From Lactococcus garvieae subsp. garvieae (GTDB taxonomy: Bacteria > Bacillota > Bacilli > Lactobacillales > Streptococcaceae): 64,000 bases of DNA. The notes below the pieces were generated by a model, which saw only the letters and a list, made by a program, of their open reading frames with translations, was not told the origin of the DNA and ran no database searches. Made by a program: the position numbers and the translations under genes. The DNA is taken from the NCBI RefSeq assembly GCF_029024465.1, contig NZ_CP118950.1, positions 1,488,001 through 1,552,000 of the forward strand. The letters run 5' to 3'. This document shows, one piece after another, positions 25,614 to 35,297 of this stretch (position 1 is the stretch's first letter; every line of letters begins with the position of its first letter).

Positions 25614-25952
25614 ATGAAAAAACAAGAACTTATCAGCTTGGTGTTAAAAATAACCAACTCCTATGAAGACTATCCATTTAACAATAATAATCGTGAAAAA
25701 ATACTTTGGACAACTATTAGACAAAAATCTAATAAAAAAATTATAGCTTTAATCTTTGAAAAAAATAACGAACTCTTAATCGACTTAAAGCTGAGTCCAG
25801 AACACGGTGAGGAGGCTAGACAAATAGCAGGAGTATTTCCAGGCTACCATATGAATAAAACCCATTGGAATACCATAAATGTGAACAAGACTAATCTTAC
25901 CTATGATGGTCTCATTCAAATGATTAATGAAAGCAATGATCTAACAAAATAA
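25614..25952 (+). CDS. MmcQ/YjbR family protein
   Basis: 112 aa. Seen: the family's N-terminal helix, YEDYPF near residue 18, then KIIALIFEKNNELLIDLKLSPEHGEEAR and the signature PGYHMNKTHWNTI. This double-wing-like fold family is widespread and often called DNA-binding, but its function is not established. AAGGAGAT six nt before ATG. It is island cargo, with copy B of the tRNA just downstream on the opposite strand. Confidence 0.9.
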   Translation: MKKQELISLVLKITNSYEDYPFNNNNREKILWTTIRQKSNKKIIALIFEKNNELLIDLKLSPEHGEEARQIAGVFPGYHMNKTHWNTINVNKTNLTYDGLIQMINESNDLTK

Positions 25953-25984
25953 AAAAATCCTGACAAAGCAGAATTTTATTCTAA

Positions 25985-26058
<74 letters not shown>

Positions 26059-26198
26059 TTAATAAAAACAGAAGAAATTTAAATCACTTATTTAAATCAC
26101 GCTATAACTTAACAAGCTAGATCTTCCATAGATGTACCCAATTGACTCACTCATTATAACACACTTTTCTCTCATTCCCTAATTTACTTCTTGACTAC

Positions 26199-26228
26199 AA
26201 AAAAGTCACTCTAAGAGTGACTTTTTTT
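26199..26228 (-). terminator. Terminator of csp copy B
   Basis: AAAAAAGTCACTC-TAA-GAGTGACTTTTTTT; symmetrical T/A runs. Confidence 0.85.
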
Positions 26229-26230
26229 AA

Positions 26231-26431
26231 TTATGCTTTATTGATATTTGTGGCTTGTGGCCCACGTTGACCTTCGCCCATATCAAATGTAACTTTTTCG
26301 CCTTCTTCAAGTTTTTTGAAGCCGTTACTTTGAATTTCTGAGAAATGTGCGAACACATCTGCTCCATCTTCAGCTGTAATGAAGCCAAATCCTTTAGCAT
26401 CATTAAACCATTTTACTGTTCCTTTTGTCAT
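26231..26431 (-). CDS. csp: Cold-shock protein, copy B
   Basis: 66 aa, identical in sequence to copy A (RNP1 KGFGFIT, RNP2 VFAHFS) with a few silent nucleotide differences. Its promoter -35 is GTGACA instead of TTGACA. The downstream neighbour on this strand is tRNA-fMet copy B, about 170 nt away, whereas copy A has the Spx-like gene and coiled-coil gene in between. Confidence 0.95.
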   Translation of the reverse strand: MTKGTVKWFNDAKGFGFITAEDGADVFAHFSEIQSNGFKKLEEGEKVTFDMGEGQRGPQATNINKA

Positions 26432-26618
26432 AGTATATATATTTCCTTTCAACTAGATTGTAAATCATTATGGTTAAAGAAAACATTTAAAATATATAAC
26501 TTTGACTAAACTTACTTAATACATAGTATCATGCTTATTTGTTTTTGTCACATTGACATAAAGAATCTTCGTTCATGAATGAAATGCCAATAATCAGAAA
26601 CTCAACTGACTTTTGAAA
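26237..26618. repeat. Duplicated csp segment, copy B
   Basis: Near-identical to 23872-24249 over gene, leader and promoter. Confidence 0.85.
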
Positions 26619-26904
26619 TATTTTTAATATATTTAAAGTGATATAAACCTTATAGATTAAAATATTTGTATAATGCCTAATCATACAGAAAAGAGACATC
26701 CGATATGTGAGAGATGCCTCTTTTCTGATAAATAATCTAGCTATAGATTACGCTCTATAGCTAGATATTTTATAAGTTGTAGGAAAGTACAAATTTTTGA
26801 AATAAGCACTGACCTACAACTAGCTTAGTATAACACTAATATCTCCGATAACATAATGATATAAAAAGTGAGACTTAATTTTATACTTTTATCAATTTTT
26901 ATTC
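26619..26904. other. Island right-end non-coding region
   Basis: No gene seen. Contains the hairpin CAGAAAAGAG/CTCTTTTCTG at 26686-26727 and a block similar to 25200-25335. Confidence 0.45.
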
Positions 26905-26922
26905 TGCCCACTTTTTGCCCAC
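26905..26922. repeat. Candidate integrase arm-type sites, right end
   Basis: Two TGCCCAC copies at 26905-26911 and 26916-26922; counterpart of 17659-17677. Confidence 0.55.
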
Positions 26923-26984
26923 TAAAATAATTTTTTGTTATTGCTTCTCACTACAAAAGAGGTCATGGTACATCACTACATATC

Positions 26985-27006
26985 TGAAGTACAATTGTGC
27001 CAATTT
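26985..27006. repeat. attR-type core repeat
   Basis: Perfect 22-bp match, same orientation, to the tdk start region at 17522-17543. 24 nt after it begins the stop codon of the deacetylase gene. Confidence 0.88.
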
Positions 27007-27029
27007 AATACCAACAGTTGTAAAGAAAT

Positions 27030-28163
27030 TTATCGAGTATCTAGCCAGGCACTGAGCGCTTCCACTGCAGATATTATAACTGCTTCTTTTGGAGACATCT
27101 TTTCGTGATGTAAGGGATAATCTGATTGAACACCGAGCCAGAGCATCACACCAGGTACTTTATCTAATAAGTATCCAAAGTCCTCCCCTGTCATCAAGGG
27201 GGAAATTTCTGAAAAATTAACTGTTGGCTTTTCTTTCATAAAAGACATCAGTTGGTCTGCAAGATTTTTATTATTAATAACAGGGAGATAACCTCCTTGT
27301 TTTAGTATAATTTCCGCTTGGCAGTCAAAGGATTGCGCAATACCTTCAGCGATTTGTGTGATACGTTTTTGTGTCAGTTCGTTCATTTCCTTCGTCAAGG
27401 TACGAATGGTTCCGTGAACTTCCGCTTCTTTGGCAATCACGTTATTAGTCATTCCAGCGCACATCTTGCCAAAAGTCACGACAGCATTTTCCATCGGGCC
27501 AACATTTCGCGAGATAATTGTCTGCACTTGCGTTACAAAATGACTCACAGCAACTACCATATCATTACTATTCTGGGGGAACGCTGCGTGGCCTCCTTTT
27601 CCAGTAAACTTAATACTAACCTCACAAGTTCCTGCAAATAAAGTGTGATTATTCGTTGCTAGTTGTCCAGCAGGTAGTTCTGGATGAACATGAAGTGCAT
27701 AAAACTCATCCGGTAACCAATCCGCAAAAACGTTTGCCTCATATAAAAGTTTTGCGCCTGAGAGATTTTCTTCAGCAGGCTGAAAAAGAAAAAGACGGTC
27801 ATTTTTACTTGGCGTTTCAATAGCAATTTTTAATAAACCAAGTGCTACAGCCATGTGTATATCATGTCCACAAGCGTGCATTCTTCCTTGGTGCTTTGAA
27901 CTGCATTCTAAATTTGTTTCTTCATTAACTGGAAGCCCGTCCATATCTGCACGCCAGCCTATAATTTTGTCTGAGTCAAATCCTGTTATTTTGACTAGAA
28001 CGGCTGTCTTCCAAGTTCGAATTTTGACATGCTTAACTGCCTGGGTCATTTGCCGTATTTTATCTAATAGATAAGCCTGTGTTTCAAACTCTGCCATACC
28101 AAGCTCAGGAATTTCATGCAATTCCCGACGTATTTGAAGCAATTCTTCATTTGTAAAAGGCAC
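27030..28163 (-). CDS. N-acetyldiaminopimelate deacetylase (M20 family)
   Basis: 377 aa. Removes acetate from N-acetyl-LL-diaminopimelate in the acetylase branch of lysine synthesis. M20D zinc-amidohydrolase blocks: HACGHDIHMAVALG (metal), FLFQPAEENLSGAKLL (catalytic Glu and metal), YALHVHPELPAGQ, and MTGEDFGYLL near the C-terminus. Position as last gene of the lysine operon (23 nt after lysC) together with dapH supports this substrate over general amidohydrolases. It ends 24 nt before the island, so before insertion tdk would have been the next gene. Confidence 0.9.
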   Translation of the reverse strand: MPFTNEELLQIRRELHEIPELGMAEFETQAYLLDKIRQMTQAVKHVKIRTWKTAVLVKITGFDSDKIIGWRADMDGLPVNEETNLECSSKHQGRMHACGHDIHMAVALGLLKIAIETPSKNDRLFLFQPAEENLSGAKLLYEANVFADWLPDEFYALHVHPELPAGQLATNNHTLFAGTCEVSIKFTGKGGHAAFPQNSNDMVVAVSHFVTQVQTIISRNVGPMENAVVTFGKMCAGMTNNVIAKEAEVHGTIRTLTKEMNELTQKRITQIAEGIAQSFDCQAEIILKQGGYLPVINNKNLADQLMSFMKEKPTVNFSEISPLMTGEDFGYLLDKVPGVMLWLGVQSDYPLHHEKMSPKEAVIISAVEALSAWLDTR

Positions 28164-28186
28164 TCTACACCTCCTTATTAAGTCCT

Positions 28187-29500
28187 TTAGGTTGTCAATT
28201 CTTCATATAAGGCGACTAAAGCCCTTTGATAATGCTTATTGGCAACACCGATAATGATATTGATTCCACGCGGGCTTTGTGTAATAAGCTCAATATCAAT
28301 ATCTTCTTTAGCAAGTGCTGTAAAAATTTTGTTCGTAACTTTTGCTGAGCGTATAATTTCTTCACCTACAACTGTCAAAAGCGAAATATTTTCTTTGACT
28401 GTGACATCATCTGCTTTCAAATCTTTTTTTAGGCGGTCCAGTAAATCAAGCAAAATCTCTTCTACTTCAACCATTTCGACGATAACTCCGATTTGATTGA
28501 TACCTGTAGGGAGATGTTCAATATTCAAATGATAATCATCAAAAATTTTCAAAGTACGTTGTAAAAAACCAACCTCTGTTGCCATTTGATTTTTGACAAT
28601 ATTAATCGAAACATAGTTTTTTCTGCCTGAAATTCCTGAAACTTGTGTCGTATGCGTACGGTGTTCTGCCAAAATCAAAGTGCCTTCGGCGTCTGGAGCA
28701 TTCGTATTTTTAATATGCAAAGGAATATTGAGTTCACGAATCGGATAAATCGTCTCAGCATGCAGCACACTTGCCCCCATATAAGACAATTCACTCAACT
28801 CTTCATAAGTCAATTCACTGATCGTTGCTGGATTGTTAATAATGCGCGGATCTGCCATCATTACACCTGATACATCTGTCCAGTTTTCATATTTATCAGC
28901 ACCTAAACAGCTTGCCAGAATTGCGCCTGAAATATCTGAACCACCACGACTCAAAAGTTTGATTTTTCCATTTTGGAAAGCACCGTAAAATCCTGGGAGA
29001 ACAATTCTCTCAATTCCAGAGAATTGTTCCTGCAACAAACGTTTTGACATTTCCAAATTGATACGACCGTTACCTGAAAAGGAAATTACTTCAGCAGCAT
29101 CAATAAATTGATAGCCCAGATATTCCGCCATTAGATGTGCTGTAAAATACTCGCCACGACTCACCAGATAATCCTCTGTAAATTGACCCGAATCCAACTC
29201 ACATTTAAGTTCCTCTAAATGTGATAAGATGTCGTATTTAAGCTGCAATTCTTCTTTGACTGCAACAAATCGAGTGACTAAATTATCCCAAAGTGCTTGG
29301 TAAGAAACACCGTGTTTCACATGAGCCGCAATGAGATAGAGCAAGTCGGTAACCTTATCATCAGATGGATTTTTACGTCCAATCGCCGAAACAACGACAA
29401 TTTTTTTTGTTTCATCTTGGCTGACAATATTTTTTACTTTTAGAAATTGGCTTTCTGTAGATAAGGATGAACCGCCAAATTTTGCAATGGTTAATGTCAA
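28187..29500 (-). CDS. lysC: Aspartate kinase
   Basis: 437 aa. ATP-dependent phosphorylation of aspartate, first step to lysine, threonine and methionine. Seen: KFGGSSLST at the start, FTAHLMAEYLG, the LLSRGGSDISGAILA catalytic block, and WTDVSGVMMADPR. Two C-terminal ACT domains (from about residue 290) give allosteric control. Overlaps the asd stop by 4 nt (ATGA junction), so it is coupled. Confidence 0.95.
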   Translation of the reverse strand: MTLTIAKFGGSSLSTESQFLKVKNIVSQDETKKIVVVSAIGRKNPSDDKVTDLLYLIAAHVKHGVSYQALWDNLVTRFVAVKEELQLKYDILSHLEELKCELDSGQFTEDYLVSRGEYFTAHLMAEYLGYQFIDAAEVISFSGNGRINLEMSKRLLQEQFSGIERIVLPGFYGAFQNGKIKLLSRGGSDISGAILASCLGADKYENWTDVSGVMMADPRIINNPATISELTYEELSELSYMGASVLHAETIYPIRELNIPLHIKNTNAPDAEGTLILAEHRTHTTQVSGISGRKNYVSINIVKNQMATEVGFLQRTLKIFDDYHLNIEHLPTGINQIGVIVEMVEVEEILLDLLDRLKKDLKADDVTVKENISLLTVVGEEIIRSAKVTNKIFTALAKEDIDIELITQSPRGINIIIGVANKHYQRALVALYEELTT

Positions 29501-30489
29501 ATTAAATTCTCCTGGATCATATGCTCCGCAATTTGAATTGCATTTAATGCTGCGCCTTTACGGATATTATCAGCTACGCAGTAAAAGAGTAAACTGTTTG
29601 CTTGCGCCAAATCTTCACGAATACGTCCAACATAAACATTATCATTACCATTTGCGATTGTTGAAACTGGATATTCATGATTTTTAGGGTTGTCGATAAG
29701 AGTTATACCTTCTTGGTTTGCAAAAACCTCACGAACTTCGCTAAGCATGAAAGGCTGATCCAATATTACCTGGATACTCACACCGTGACTGTTTATTACT
29801 GGAACACGTACACAAGTTGCTGAAACAGCCAACTCTGGCTTATGTAAGATTTTACGTGTTTCATTGACCATTTTCATCTCTTCTTTGGTATATCCATTTT
29901 CAAGGAAAACATCAATTTCAGGAAGGGCTGTTTCAGAGATATTATATGGATAAAATTCTGGTGCTTTGCCTTGACGTGTCCGAAGTAAATCGTCACGACC
30001 TCTCTGTCCGCTTCCACTTACTGCTTGGAAAGTTGTATAGTTCACTTGTAAAATACCAAAGGATTTCTCCAAAGCATAAAGCGGTAAAACAGATTGAATC
30101 GTTGAACAGTTTGGATTAGCAATAATTTTATTCATTTGTGTATCTTGGATGTTAATTTCTGGGACAACCAGGCCAATTTCAGGATTTTCACGCCAAACTG
30201 ATGAGTTATCAATGATAACCAAGCCTTTTTCTCGTGCAATTGGGGCAAATTGTTCAGAAGTATCTCCGCCAGCACTAAAAAGGGCAATATCATAACCGTT
30301 AAATGAATCAGCCGTTAATTCTTCAACTACGTATTCTTGACCCGCAAAAGACAAAACTGAACCTGCTGAACGACTTGAGGCTAATAATTTCAAATTTTTA
30401 ATTAGGAAATTTCTTTGTTCTAAAATATCGAGAAAAGTACGACCAACAAGTCCAGTTGCACCCACAACACATATATTATATTTTTTCAT
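29497..30489 (-). CDS. asd: Aspartate-semialdehyde dehydrogenase
   Basis: 330 aa. NADPH-dependent reduction of aspartyl phosphate. Seen: GATGLVGRTFLDIL (NADP fold, residues about 10-23), FSAGGDTSEQFAP, the active-site Cys in ANPNCSTIQSVLPLY, and GSGQRGRDDLLRTR. 165 nt separate it from dapH; this spacer has no clear terminator. Confidence 0.96.
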   Translation of the reverse strand: MKKYNICVVGATGLVGRTFLDILEQRNFLIKNLKLLASSRSAGSVLSFAGQEYVVEELTADSFNGYDIALFSAGGDTSEQFAPIAREKGLVIIDNSSVWRENPEIGLVVPEINIQDTQMNKIIANPNCSTIQSVLPLYALEKSFGILQVNYTTFQAVSGSGQRGRDDLLRTRQGKAPEFYPYNISETALPEIDVFLENGYTKEEMKMVNETRKILHKPELAVSATCVRVPVINSHGVSIQVILDQPFMLSEVREVFANQEGITLIDNPKNHEYPVSTIANGNDNVYVGRIREDLAQANSLLFYCVADNIRKGAALNAIQIAEHMIQENLI

Positions 30490-30654
30490 TTTTATCCTTT
30501 CTTCTTTGGATATAAGATACTCGAAGATAAAGTTCGTACACTCTAAAGTTAAATAACTTTGGCGCTATTTGAAGTGCATGGACGATATACTCCATTTATT
30601 AATAGCGTACGAAGCATCATGTATGTTGATAAATAGTCTATCCTTATGGCAATT

Positions 30655-31353
30655 TTACAAATTTCTCAACGCTTCTTCCAGTGCAGTTTTTTGCTGCGTT
30701 TGAGAATCAATTTTCTTGATAATACGGGCTGGCACACCAGCAACAACTACATTTTCAGGAACATCTTGTGTCACAATAGCACCGGCCGCAACAACTGAAC
30801 CTGAACCGACTTGTACACCTTCAATAACCACTGCATTTGCACCAACAAGTACATTATCCCCAATACGCACAGGTACAGATGAAGCTGGTTCAATTACACC
30901 AGCAAGTACTGAGCCTGCACCAATATGGGAATTTTTACCAACTGTTGCACGTCCTCCTAGAACAGCACCCATATCAATCATTGTACCAGACCCAATTTCA
31001 GCACCTATATTAATAATTGCTCCCATCATGATTACTGCATGATCACCAATTACGACATGTTCACGGATAATTGCGCCTGGCTCGATACGTCCATTGACAT
31101 CGCGAATATCAAGCAAGGGTACAGCTGAATTGCGGCTATCAAGCTCCACAATATAGTCTTTATTTTCAGTCATATCAGCCAAAAGTGGTTGAATCAAACT
31201 CCAATCCCCAAACAAAGTATTGCTGATTTTGATGATTTCTTTTGGTATTTGACCTGTCAATTGACCTTCAAAAGTTACTTTAACTGTTGTTTTCTTCTCA
31301 GCATTTCCAATATATTGAATAATTTCTTGAGCCGAAATTTTTTGTACTTCCAT
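30655..31353 (-). CDS. dapH: Tetrahydrodipicolinate N-acetyltransferase
   Basis: 232 aa. Acetyl-CoA-dependent N-acetylation of tetrahydrodipicolinate, which defines the acetylase variant of the pathway. N-terminal domain, then a left-handed beta helix of hexapeptide repeats ([49 protein letters not shown]) and [13 protein letters not shown]. Full length. Confidence 0.96.
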   Translation of the reverse strand: MEVQKISAQEIIQYIGNAEKKTTVKVTFEGQLTGQIPKEIIKISNTLFGDWSLIQPLLADMTENKDYIVELDSRNSAVPLLDIRDVNGRIEPGAIIREHVVIGDHAVIMMGAIINIGAEIGSGTMIDMGAVLGGRATVGKNSHIGAGSVLAGVIEPASSVPVRIGDNVLVGANAVVIEGVQVGSGSVVAAGAIVTQDVPENVVVAGVPARIIKKIDSQTQQKTALEEALRNL

Positions 31354-31446
31354 AAATCTCCTTCTTGTGTGTAATACTATAAAAACTAAGTTTTTAAAGG
31401 AATATCCAAAATTTATTTTATTGTTTCTCTTCTATAAAAATAGGAC

Positions 31447-32157
31447 TTAATTCACTCCGTCTTTTCCAAAAAGAACTTCCTCCATTGAATACATCCCACT
31501 TTCTTGATGAATAAGCCAATTCATCCCTGTGATCGCCCCTTTTACAAAAATCATTTTCGAAAGAGCTTCATGATTAATCGTTAGAAGTTCGTCCCTTCCT
31601 GCAAATATTACTTCATGTTCACCAACGATTGTCCCCCCTCGAACAGCATGTACTCCAATCTCTTTCTTCTCACGTGGCTTTATACCTGAACGTCCATGAA
31701 CAACTTTATAGTCTAATGTTTCATTGATACTGTCAAGCAACATCTTTGCCGTACCAGATGGTGCATCTATTTTTTTATTATGATGTTTTTCAATGATTTC
31801 AATATCAAAACTGTCCGATAAAATATAGGTCATTTCTTTGACTAAACGATTCATCAAGATAACTCCAATACTAAAATTGCCACTAAATAATACAGGCATT
31901 TTTTCAGAAAGGTGATCAATTGTTACCTTTTGTATGTGGTCAAAGCCTGTTGTGGCAATAACTACGGCTGTTGGATGCTTTTCTAAATATTTAGCAAGAT
32001 TATTGAGATTCTCAGGGTGTGAAAAATCAATGACCACATCGAATTTTTCTTCTGGAATATCCTTTGTTAAGGATACGACTGTTAATTCATGCTCTTTTTC
32101 TAGCTCTGCCGCAAGCAGCCCGCCCATTGTACCTGTTCCAATTTGTAAAACTTTCAT
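31447..32157 (-). CDS. dapB: 4-hydroxy-tetrahydrodipicolinate reductase
   Basis: 236 aa, somewhat short for DapB but with all blocks: GTGTMGGLLAAEL dinucleotide fold, ATTGFDH, NFSIGVILMNRLV, and the catalytic EKHHNKKIDAPSGTAKML. Overlaps the dapA stop, so translation is coupled. Confidence 0.95.
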   Translation of the reverse strand: MKVLQIGTGTMGGLLAAELEKEHELTVVSLTKDIPEEKFDVVIDFSHPENLNNLAKYLEKHPTAVVIATTGFDHIQKVTIDHLSEKMPVLFSGNFSIGVILMNRLVKEMTYILSDSFDIEIIEKHHNKKIDAPSGTAKMLLDSINETLDYKVVHGRSGIKPREKKEIGVHAVRGGTIVGEHEVIFAGRDELLTINHEALSKMIFVKGAITGMNWLIHQESGMYSMEEVLFGKDGVN

Positions 32158-33020
32158 TATAAAATCTCCAATTCTTTAAGAAGTTGAATTTTTGCCGTTT
32201 CGGATGGCTCGTCAAGTGGCAACCGAACAGAACCGACATTATAACCGAGTTGATTCATCACAAATTTGACAGGAATTGGATTTGCTTCTATAAATAAGCT
32301 GTCAATCAAGTTCAAATATTTTTGTTGCAGACTCAAAGAATGAGCTGGGTTGGTCGCAAAAGTTTCGATTAACTCCTTAACTACATCTGGCATGAAGTTA
32401 GCCCAAACACTGATTACACCCGAAGCACCTAAACTCAGGCATGGAACTATCATATCGTCATTACCACTATATAATGCAAAATTATTAGAAAGATAGCGAC
32501 TAATTTTTTCCACATAGGCAATATCGCCTGATGCTTCTTTTAAGCCTGTAATATTCGGGTGTTTCGCCAATACTTCTACGGCTTCAACAGAAAGATTCAC
32601 TCCTGTTCTACCTGGTGCATTGTACATGATAATCGGAATATTGACAGACTCCGCAATCTTAGTGAAATGCTTTAACATTCCTGTTTCATTGGTTTTATTA
32701 TAATAAGGGGTAATCACAAGCAAACTATCCGCACCTAACTTTTCAAATGCTTGAGCAAATTCCACTGCTTGTGCTGTGTTATTACTTCCTGCTCCAACAT
32801 TGATATGAACACGTCCAGCAACCTGTTTAACTACAAACTCAACGATTGCTTTTTTCTCCTCAAAGCTAATCGTCGGTGCTTCTCCTGTTGTGCCTAAAAT
32901 AGAAATAGCCGCACTTCCATAGCTAATCTGAAATTCAATCAGCTCAGCTAATTTCTCAAAATTTATAGAATTATCATCATTAAAGGGCGTGATGAGCGCC
33001 ACAATTGAACCTTTAAGCAT
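32157..33020 (-). CDS. dapA: 4-hydroxy-tetrahydrodipicolinate synthase
   Basis: 287 aa. Condenses aspartate semialdehyde with pyruvate. TIM barrel with the Schiff-base Lys in GLKEASGDI (about residue 160), YNAPGRTGVNLS with the catalytic Tyr, and GTTGEAPT. GGAGAAAA before the ATG. The 197-nt gap to lysA carries several A/T-rich blocks and may hold an internal promoter. Confidence 0.96.
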   Translation of the reverse strand: MLKGSIVALITPFNDDNSINFEKLAELIEFQISYGSAAISILGTTGEAPTISFEEKKAIVEFVVKQVAGRVHINVGAGSNNTAQAVEFAQAFEKLGADSLLVITPYYNKTNETGMLKHFTKIAESVNIPIIMYNAPGRTGVNLSVEAVEVLAKHPNITGLKEASGDIAYVEKISRYLSNNFALYSGNDDMIVPCLSLGASGVISVWANFMPDVVKELIETFATNPAHSLSLQQKYLNLIDSLFIEANPIPVKFVMNQLGYNVGSVRLPLDEPSETAKIQLLKELEIL

Positions 33021-33217
33021 TATTTTCTCCTGTAGATTTATTTCAGAAACCTTTGATGAGTGTTGCGATAGAAGAAAAGTAAACTACTTATCGTATAATT
33101 TTCTTTCTCTTGAAAATCATCTCCTCTTCGCCTTGTTTTTACTCCACTCCTTTAATTTGTATCCAAATATTATTTATGATTTTATCAGTGGTTAGAAGTA
33201 AAAGCTGTTACAAGCGT

Positions 33218-34495
33218 TCACCAGCTAATTTCCGGTAAGATTTCAAACTCAAAGCCATCCAATGTTGCAAAATAGTCTTCAGGTCGCTCTGCCCGTCGAA
33301 TCATACGCGTGCTCCCATCTTGCTGAAGCAATAATTCGGCACTTCGTAATTTTGCATTATACTGATATCCCATCGAAAAACCATGCGCACCTGTGTCATG
33401 AATGACTAATAGGTCTCCCTCATCAATCACAGGAAGTTCGCGCTGCCTGGCAAATTTATCATTGTTTTCACATAATGAACCAGTCACGTCAACAATTTCT
33501 TTCACTTTATCTTCCTTCTTTCCTATAACAGTAATATGATGATAAGCATCATAAAATGCTGGTCTCATCAGATTAACTGCGCTCGCATCCACACCAATAT
33601 ACGTCCGATAGGTTTGCTTTCTATGCAAGACACGTGTGACCAGTAAGCCATGAGGCGCCAACATAAAGCGTCCAAGTTCCGTATAAATTTTGACTTCCCC
33701 TAGGCCATTGGCAGTTAGAACTTCATCATAAACACGATGTACTCCTTCGCCGATGACAGCAATATCGTTAGGAGCTTCATCTGGACGATAATTAACGCCG
33801 ATACCACCAGAAAGATTTATAAAATCAAGAGAAACGCCTGTTTTTTCACGAATTTCAAGTGCTAATTCAAATAATTGCTGTGCTAATTTTGGATAATACT
33901 CATTTGTCACAGTATTTGAAGCCAAAAAGCTATGCATTCCAAATTTCTTCACACCCAACTTTTGCAAATCTTTAATTCCCTGAATCAGTTGGGCTTTTGT
34001 CATTCCAAATTTTGATTCTTCAGGATTATCCATAATTTTGGTACCCATTGTAAAAACTCCACCAGGGTTATAGCGTAAGCTCATTGTTTCGGGAAATTCA
34101 AATCCTGCCAATGTGGATAAAAATTCAATATGGTTGTATGCATCAATATTAATCGTAGCCCCTAGCTTTTTGGCTAATAAAAATTCTTCAGCTGGAGTGT
34201 CATTTGATGAAAACATAATTTCAGAATTATCAAAACCACATTTATTTGCCAGTATAAGTTCAACATAGCTCGCGCAATCAGATCCACAGCCTTCTTCTTG
34301 CAAAATTTTCAAAATTGCAGGCGTTGGTGTAGCTTTTACCGCAAAGAATTCTTTGAAACCTTTATTCCAAGAAAATGCTGTGTTTAGCGCTCTTACTTTT
34401 TCACGAATTCCGTGCTCGTCATACAAATGAAATGGTGTCGGAAATTCTGCAGTAATTTTATCTAATTGATTTTTAGTAATAAATGGTACTTTCAT
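33218..34495 (-). CDS. lysA: Diaminopimelate decarboxylase
   Basis: 425 aa. PLP enzyme for the last lysine step. Seen: FFAVKATPTPAIL with the PLP Lys (about residue 51), GCGSDCASYVEL, FINLSGGIGVNYRPDE, GRFMLAPHG, and the C-terminal CENNDKFARQRELP and GAHGFSMGYQYN. First gene after the L-box leader; start ATG with AGGAGT upstream. Confidence 0.95.
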   Translation of the reverse strand: MKVPFITKNQLDKITAEFPTPFHLYDEHGIREKVRALNTAFSWNKGFKEFFAVKATPTPAILKILQEEGCGSDCASYVELILANKCGFDNSEIMFSSNDTPAEEFLLAKKLGATINIDAYNHIEFLSTLAGFEFPETMSLRYNPGGVFTMGTKIMDNPEESKFGMTKAQLIQGIKDLQKLGVKKFGMHSFLASNTVTNEYYPKLAQQLFELALEIREKTGVSLDFINLSGGIGVNYRPDEAPNDIAVIGEGVHRVYDEVLTANGLGEVKIYTELGRFMLAPHGLLVTRVLHRKQTYRTYIGVDASAVNLMRPAFYDAYHHITVIGKKEDKVKEIVDVTGSLCENNDKFARQRELPVIDEGDLLVIHDTGAHGFSMGYQYNAKLRSAELLLQQDGSTRMIRRAERPEDYFATLDGFEFEILPEISW

Positions 34496-34773
34496 TTCAT
34501 ACTCCTGTGGACTTGCTATGCAAATCTTTATCTGAAGATTTCGGTGGTTTCAATGCTCTGGAGGCTTGTTAAAAATTATAACTGAAAGAAGGAAGATTTT
34601 ACTTTTAGTCTAGCAAATGATGTTTTTCCATCTCAATCTTTAACTCTGTCTCCAGTGCCCTTTGACCACTGATATAATGAGTTTCGATGTAAGAAGCAGA
34701 GTTTTTCTTATTCGTTGACTCGCTAAGACATTATTCTATCGTTGTCGCGCTTCAACCTGCAAACTCACATCGT
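34496..34773 (-). other. Long leader segment between L-box terminator and lysA
   Basis: About 280 nt of untranslated RNA after the riboswitch terminator. No known RNA family recognised; a few short G/C patches (around 34650-34760) could pair. No ORF with a good ribosome site. Confidence 0.45.
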
Positions 34774-34812
34774 ATAAAAACAAAAGGCACTTGTAAGTAC
34801 AAGCGCCTTTTA
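34774..34812 (-). terminator. Riboswitch expression-platform terminator
   Basis: Minus strand AAAAGGCGCTTGT-ACTT-ACAAGTGCCTTTT followed by GTTTTTATA, about 50 nt downstream of the L-box core. Confidence 0.8.
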
Positions 34813-34854
34813 TGTCGTCATGAAAATAGAGTAAAAAAAGAATTCTATATTATT

Positions 34855-35032
34855 CGGTTCGATCACTTAGCGCCAGACTTATTCAAGTCCGAGTGGTATA
34901 GGTGTTTCCTATACCCCCACGCTAGCCAGATGCCTCTGTTGCTAACGTTCGGCAATGATTACCTTTCGTACACGGTCGTCGGATGCCTCCTCTCGTGTAG
35001 TACTCATTTGCATTGCTACCTCTAATTTATTT
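34855..35032 (-). promoter_or_regulatory. Lysine riboswitch (L-box) upstream of lysA
   Basis: Minus-strand leader has the conserved L-box blocks in order: AGAGGTAGCAATGC, AAATGAGTA, ACGAAAGG, CATTGCCGAACG and CTGGCTAGCG, then a long GGGTATAGG/CCTATACC arm. These match the core of B. subtilis lysC-type L-boxes. With the terminator downstream it should switch off transcription when lysine is high. Ends of the domain are approximate. Confidence 0.9.
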
Positions 35033-35038
35033 TTCACA

Positions 35039-35067
35039 ATTATAATATTTTCAGTATTGTTTGTCAA
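35039..35067 (-). promoter_or_regulatory. Promoter of the lysine operon
   Basis: TTGACA (35067-35062), 17-nt spacer, TATAAT (35044-35039); a consensus sigma-70/SigA promoter just before the L-box. Confidence 0.88.
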
Positions 35068-35297
35068 TTGAAAACTTTTCAAATTTTTAGTATTGACTTA
35101 TTTTTTTCTTTAAAACTGCTTTAAATCAAGGTTTACAAGATGTATTTTTTATCTGAACTTCCGAATCTCCAAAATATTTTGCAACATTGTTTTGTGAATT
35201 TTTAAAATAAAATGCTATAATACAAATTTAAAACGACGAATATACGGAGTTTTTGCTTGAAGCCAACTTTAACTATTGACCTGCGGAGGTGCTATAT

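Noticed and set aside
33021-33217. GAAGAGGAGATG...TTCAAGAGAAAG in the dapA-lysA gap resembles the first L-box block
   Set aside because: The other conserved blocks (GAAAGG, GCCGAA, CTGGC) are absent, so it is not a second lysine riboswitch.
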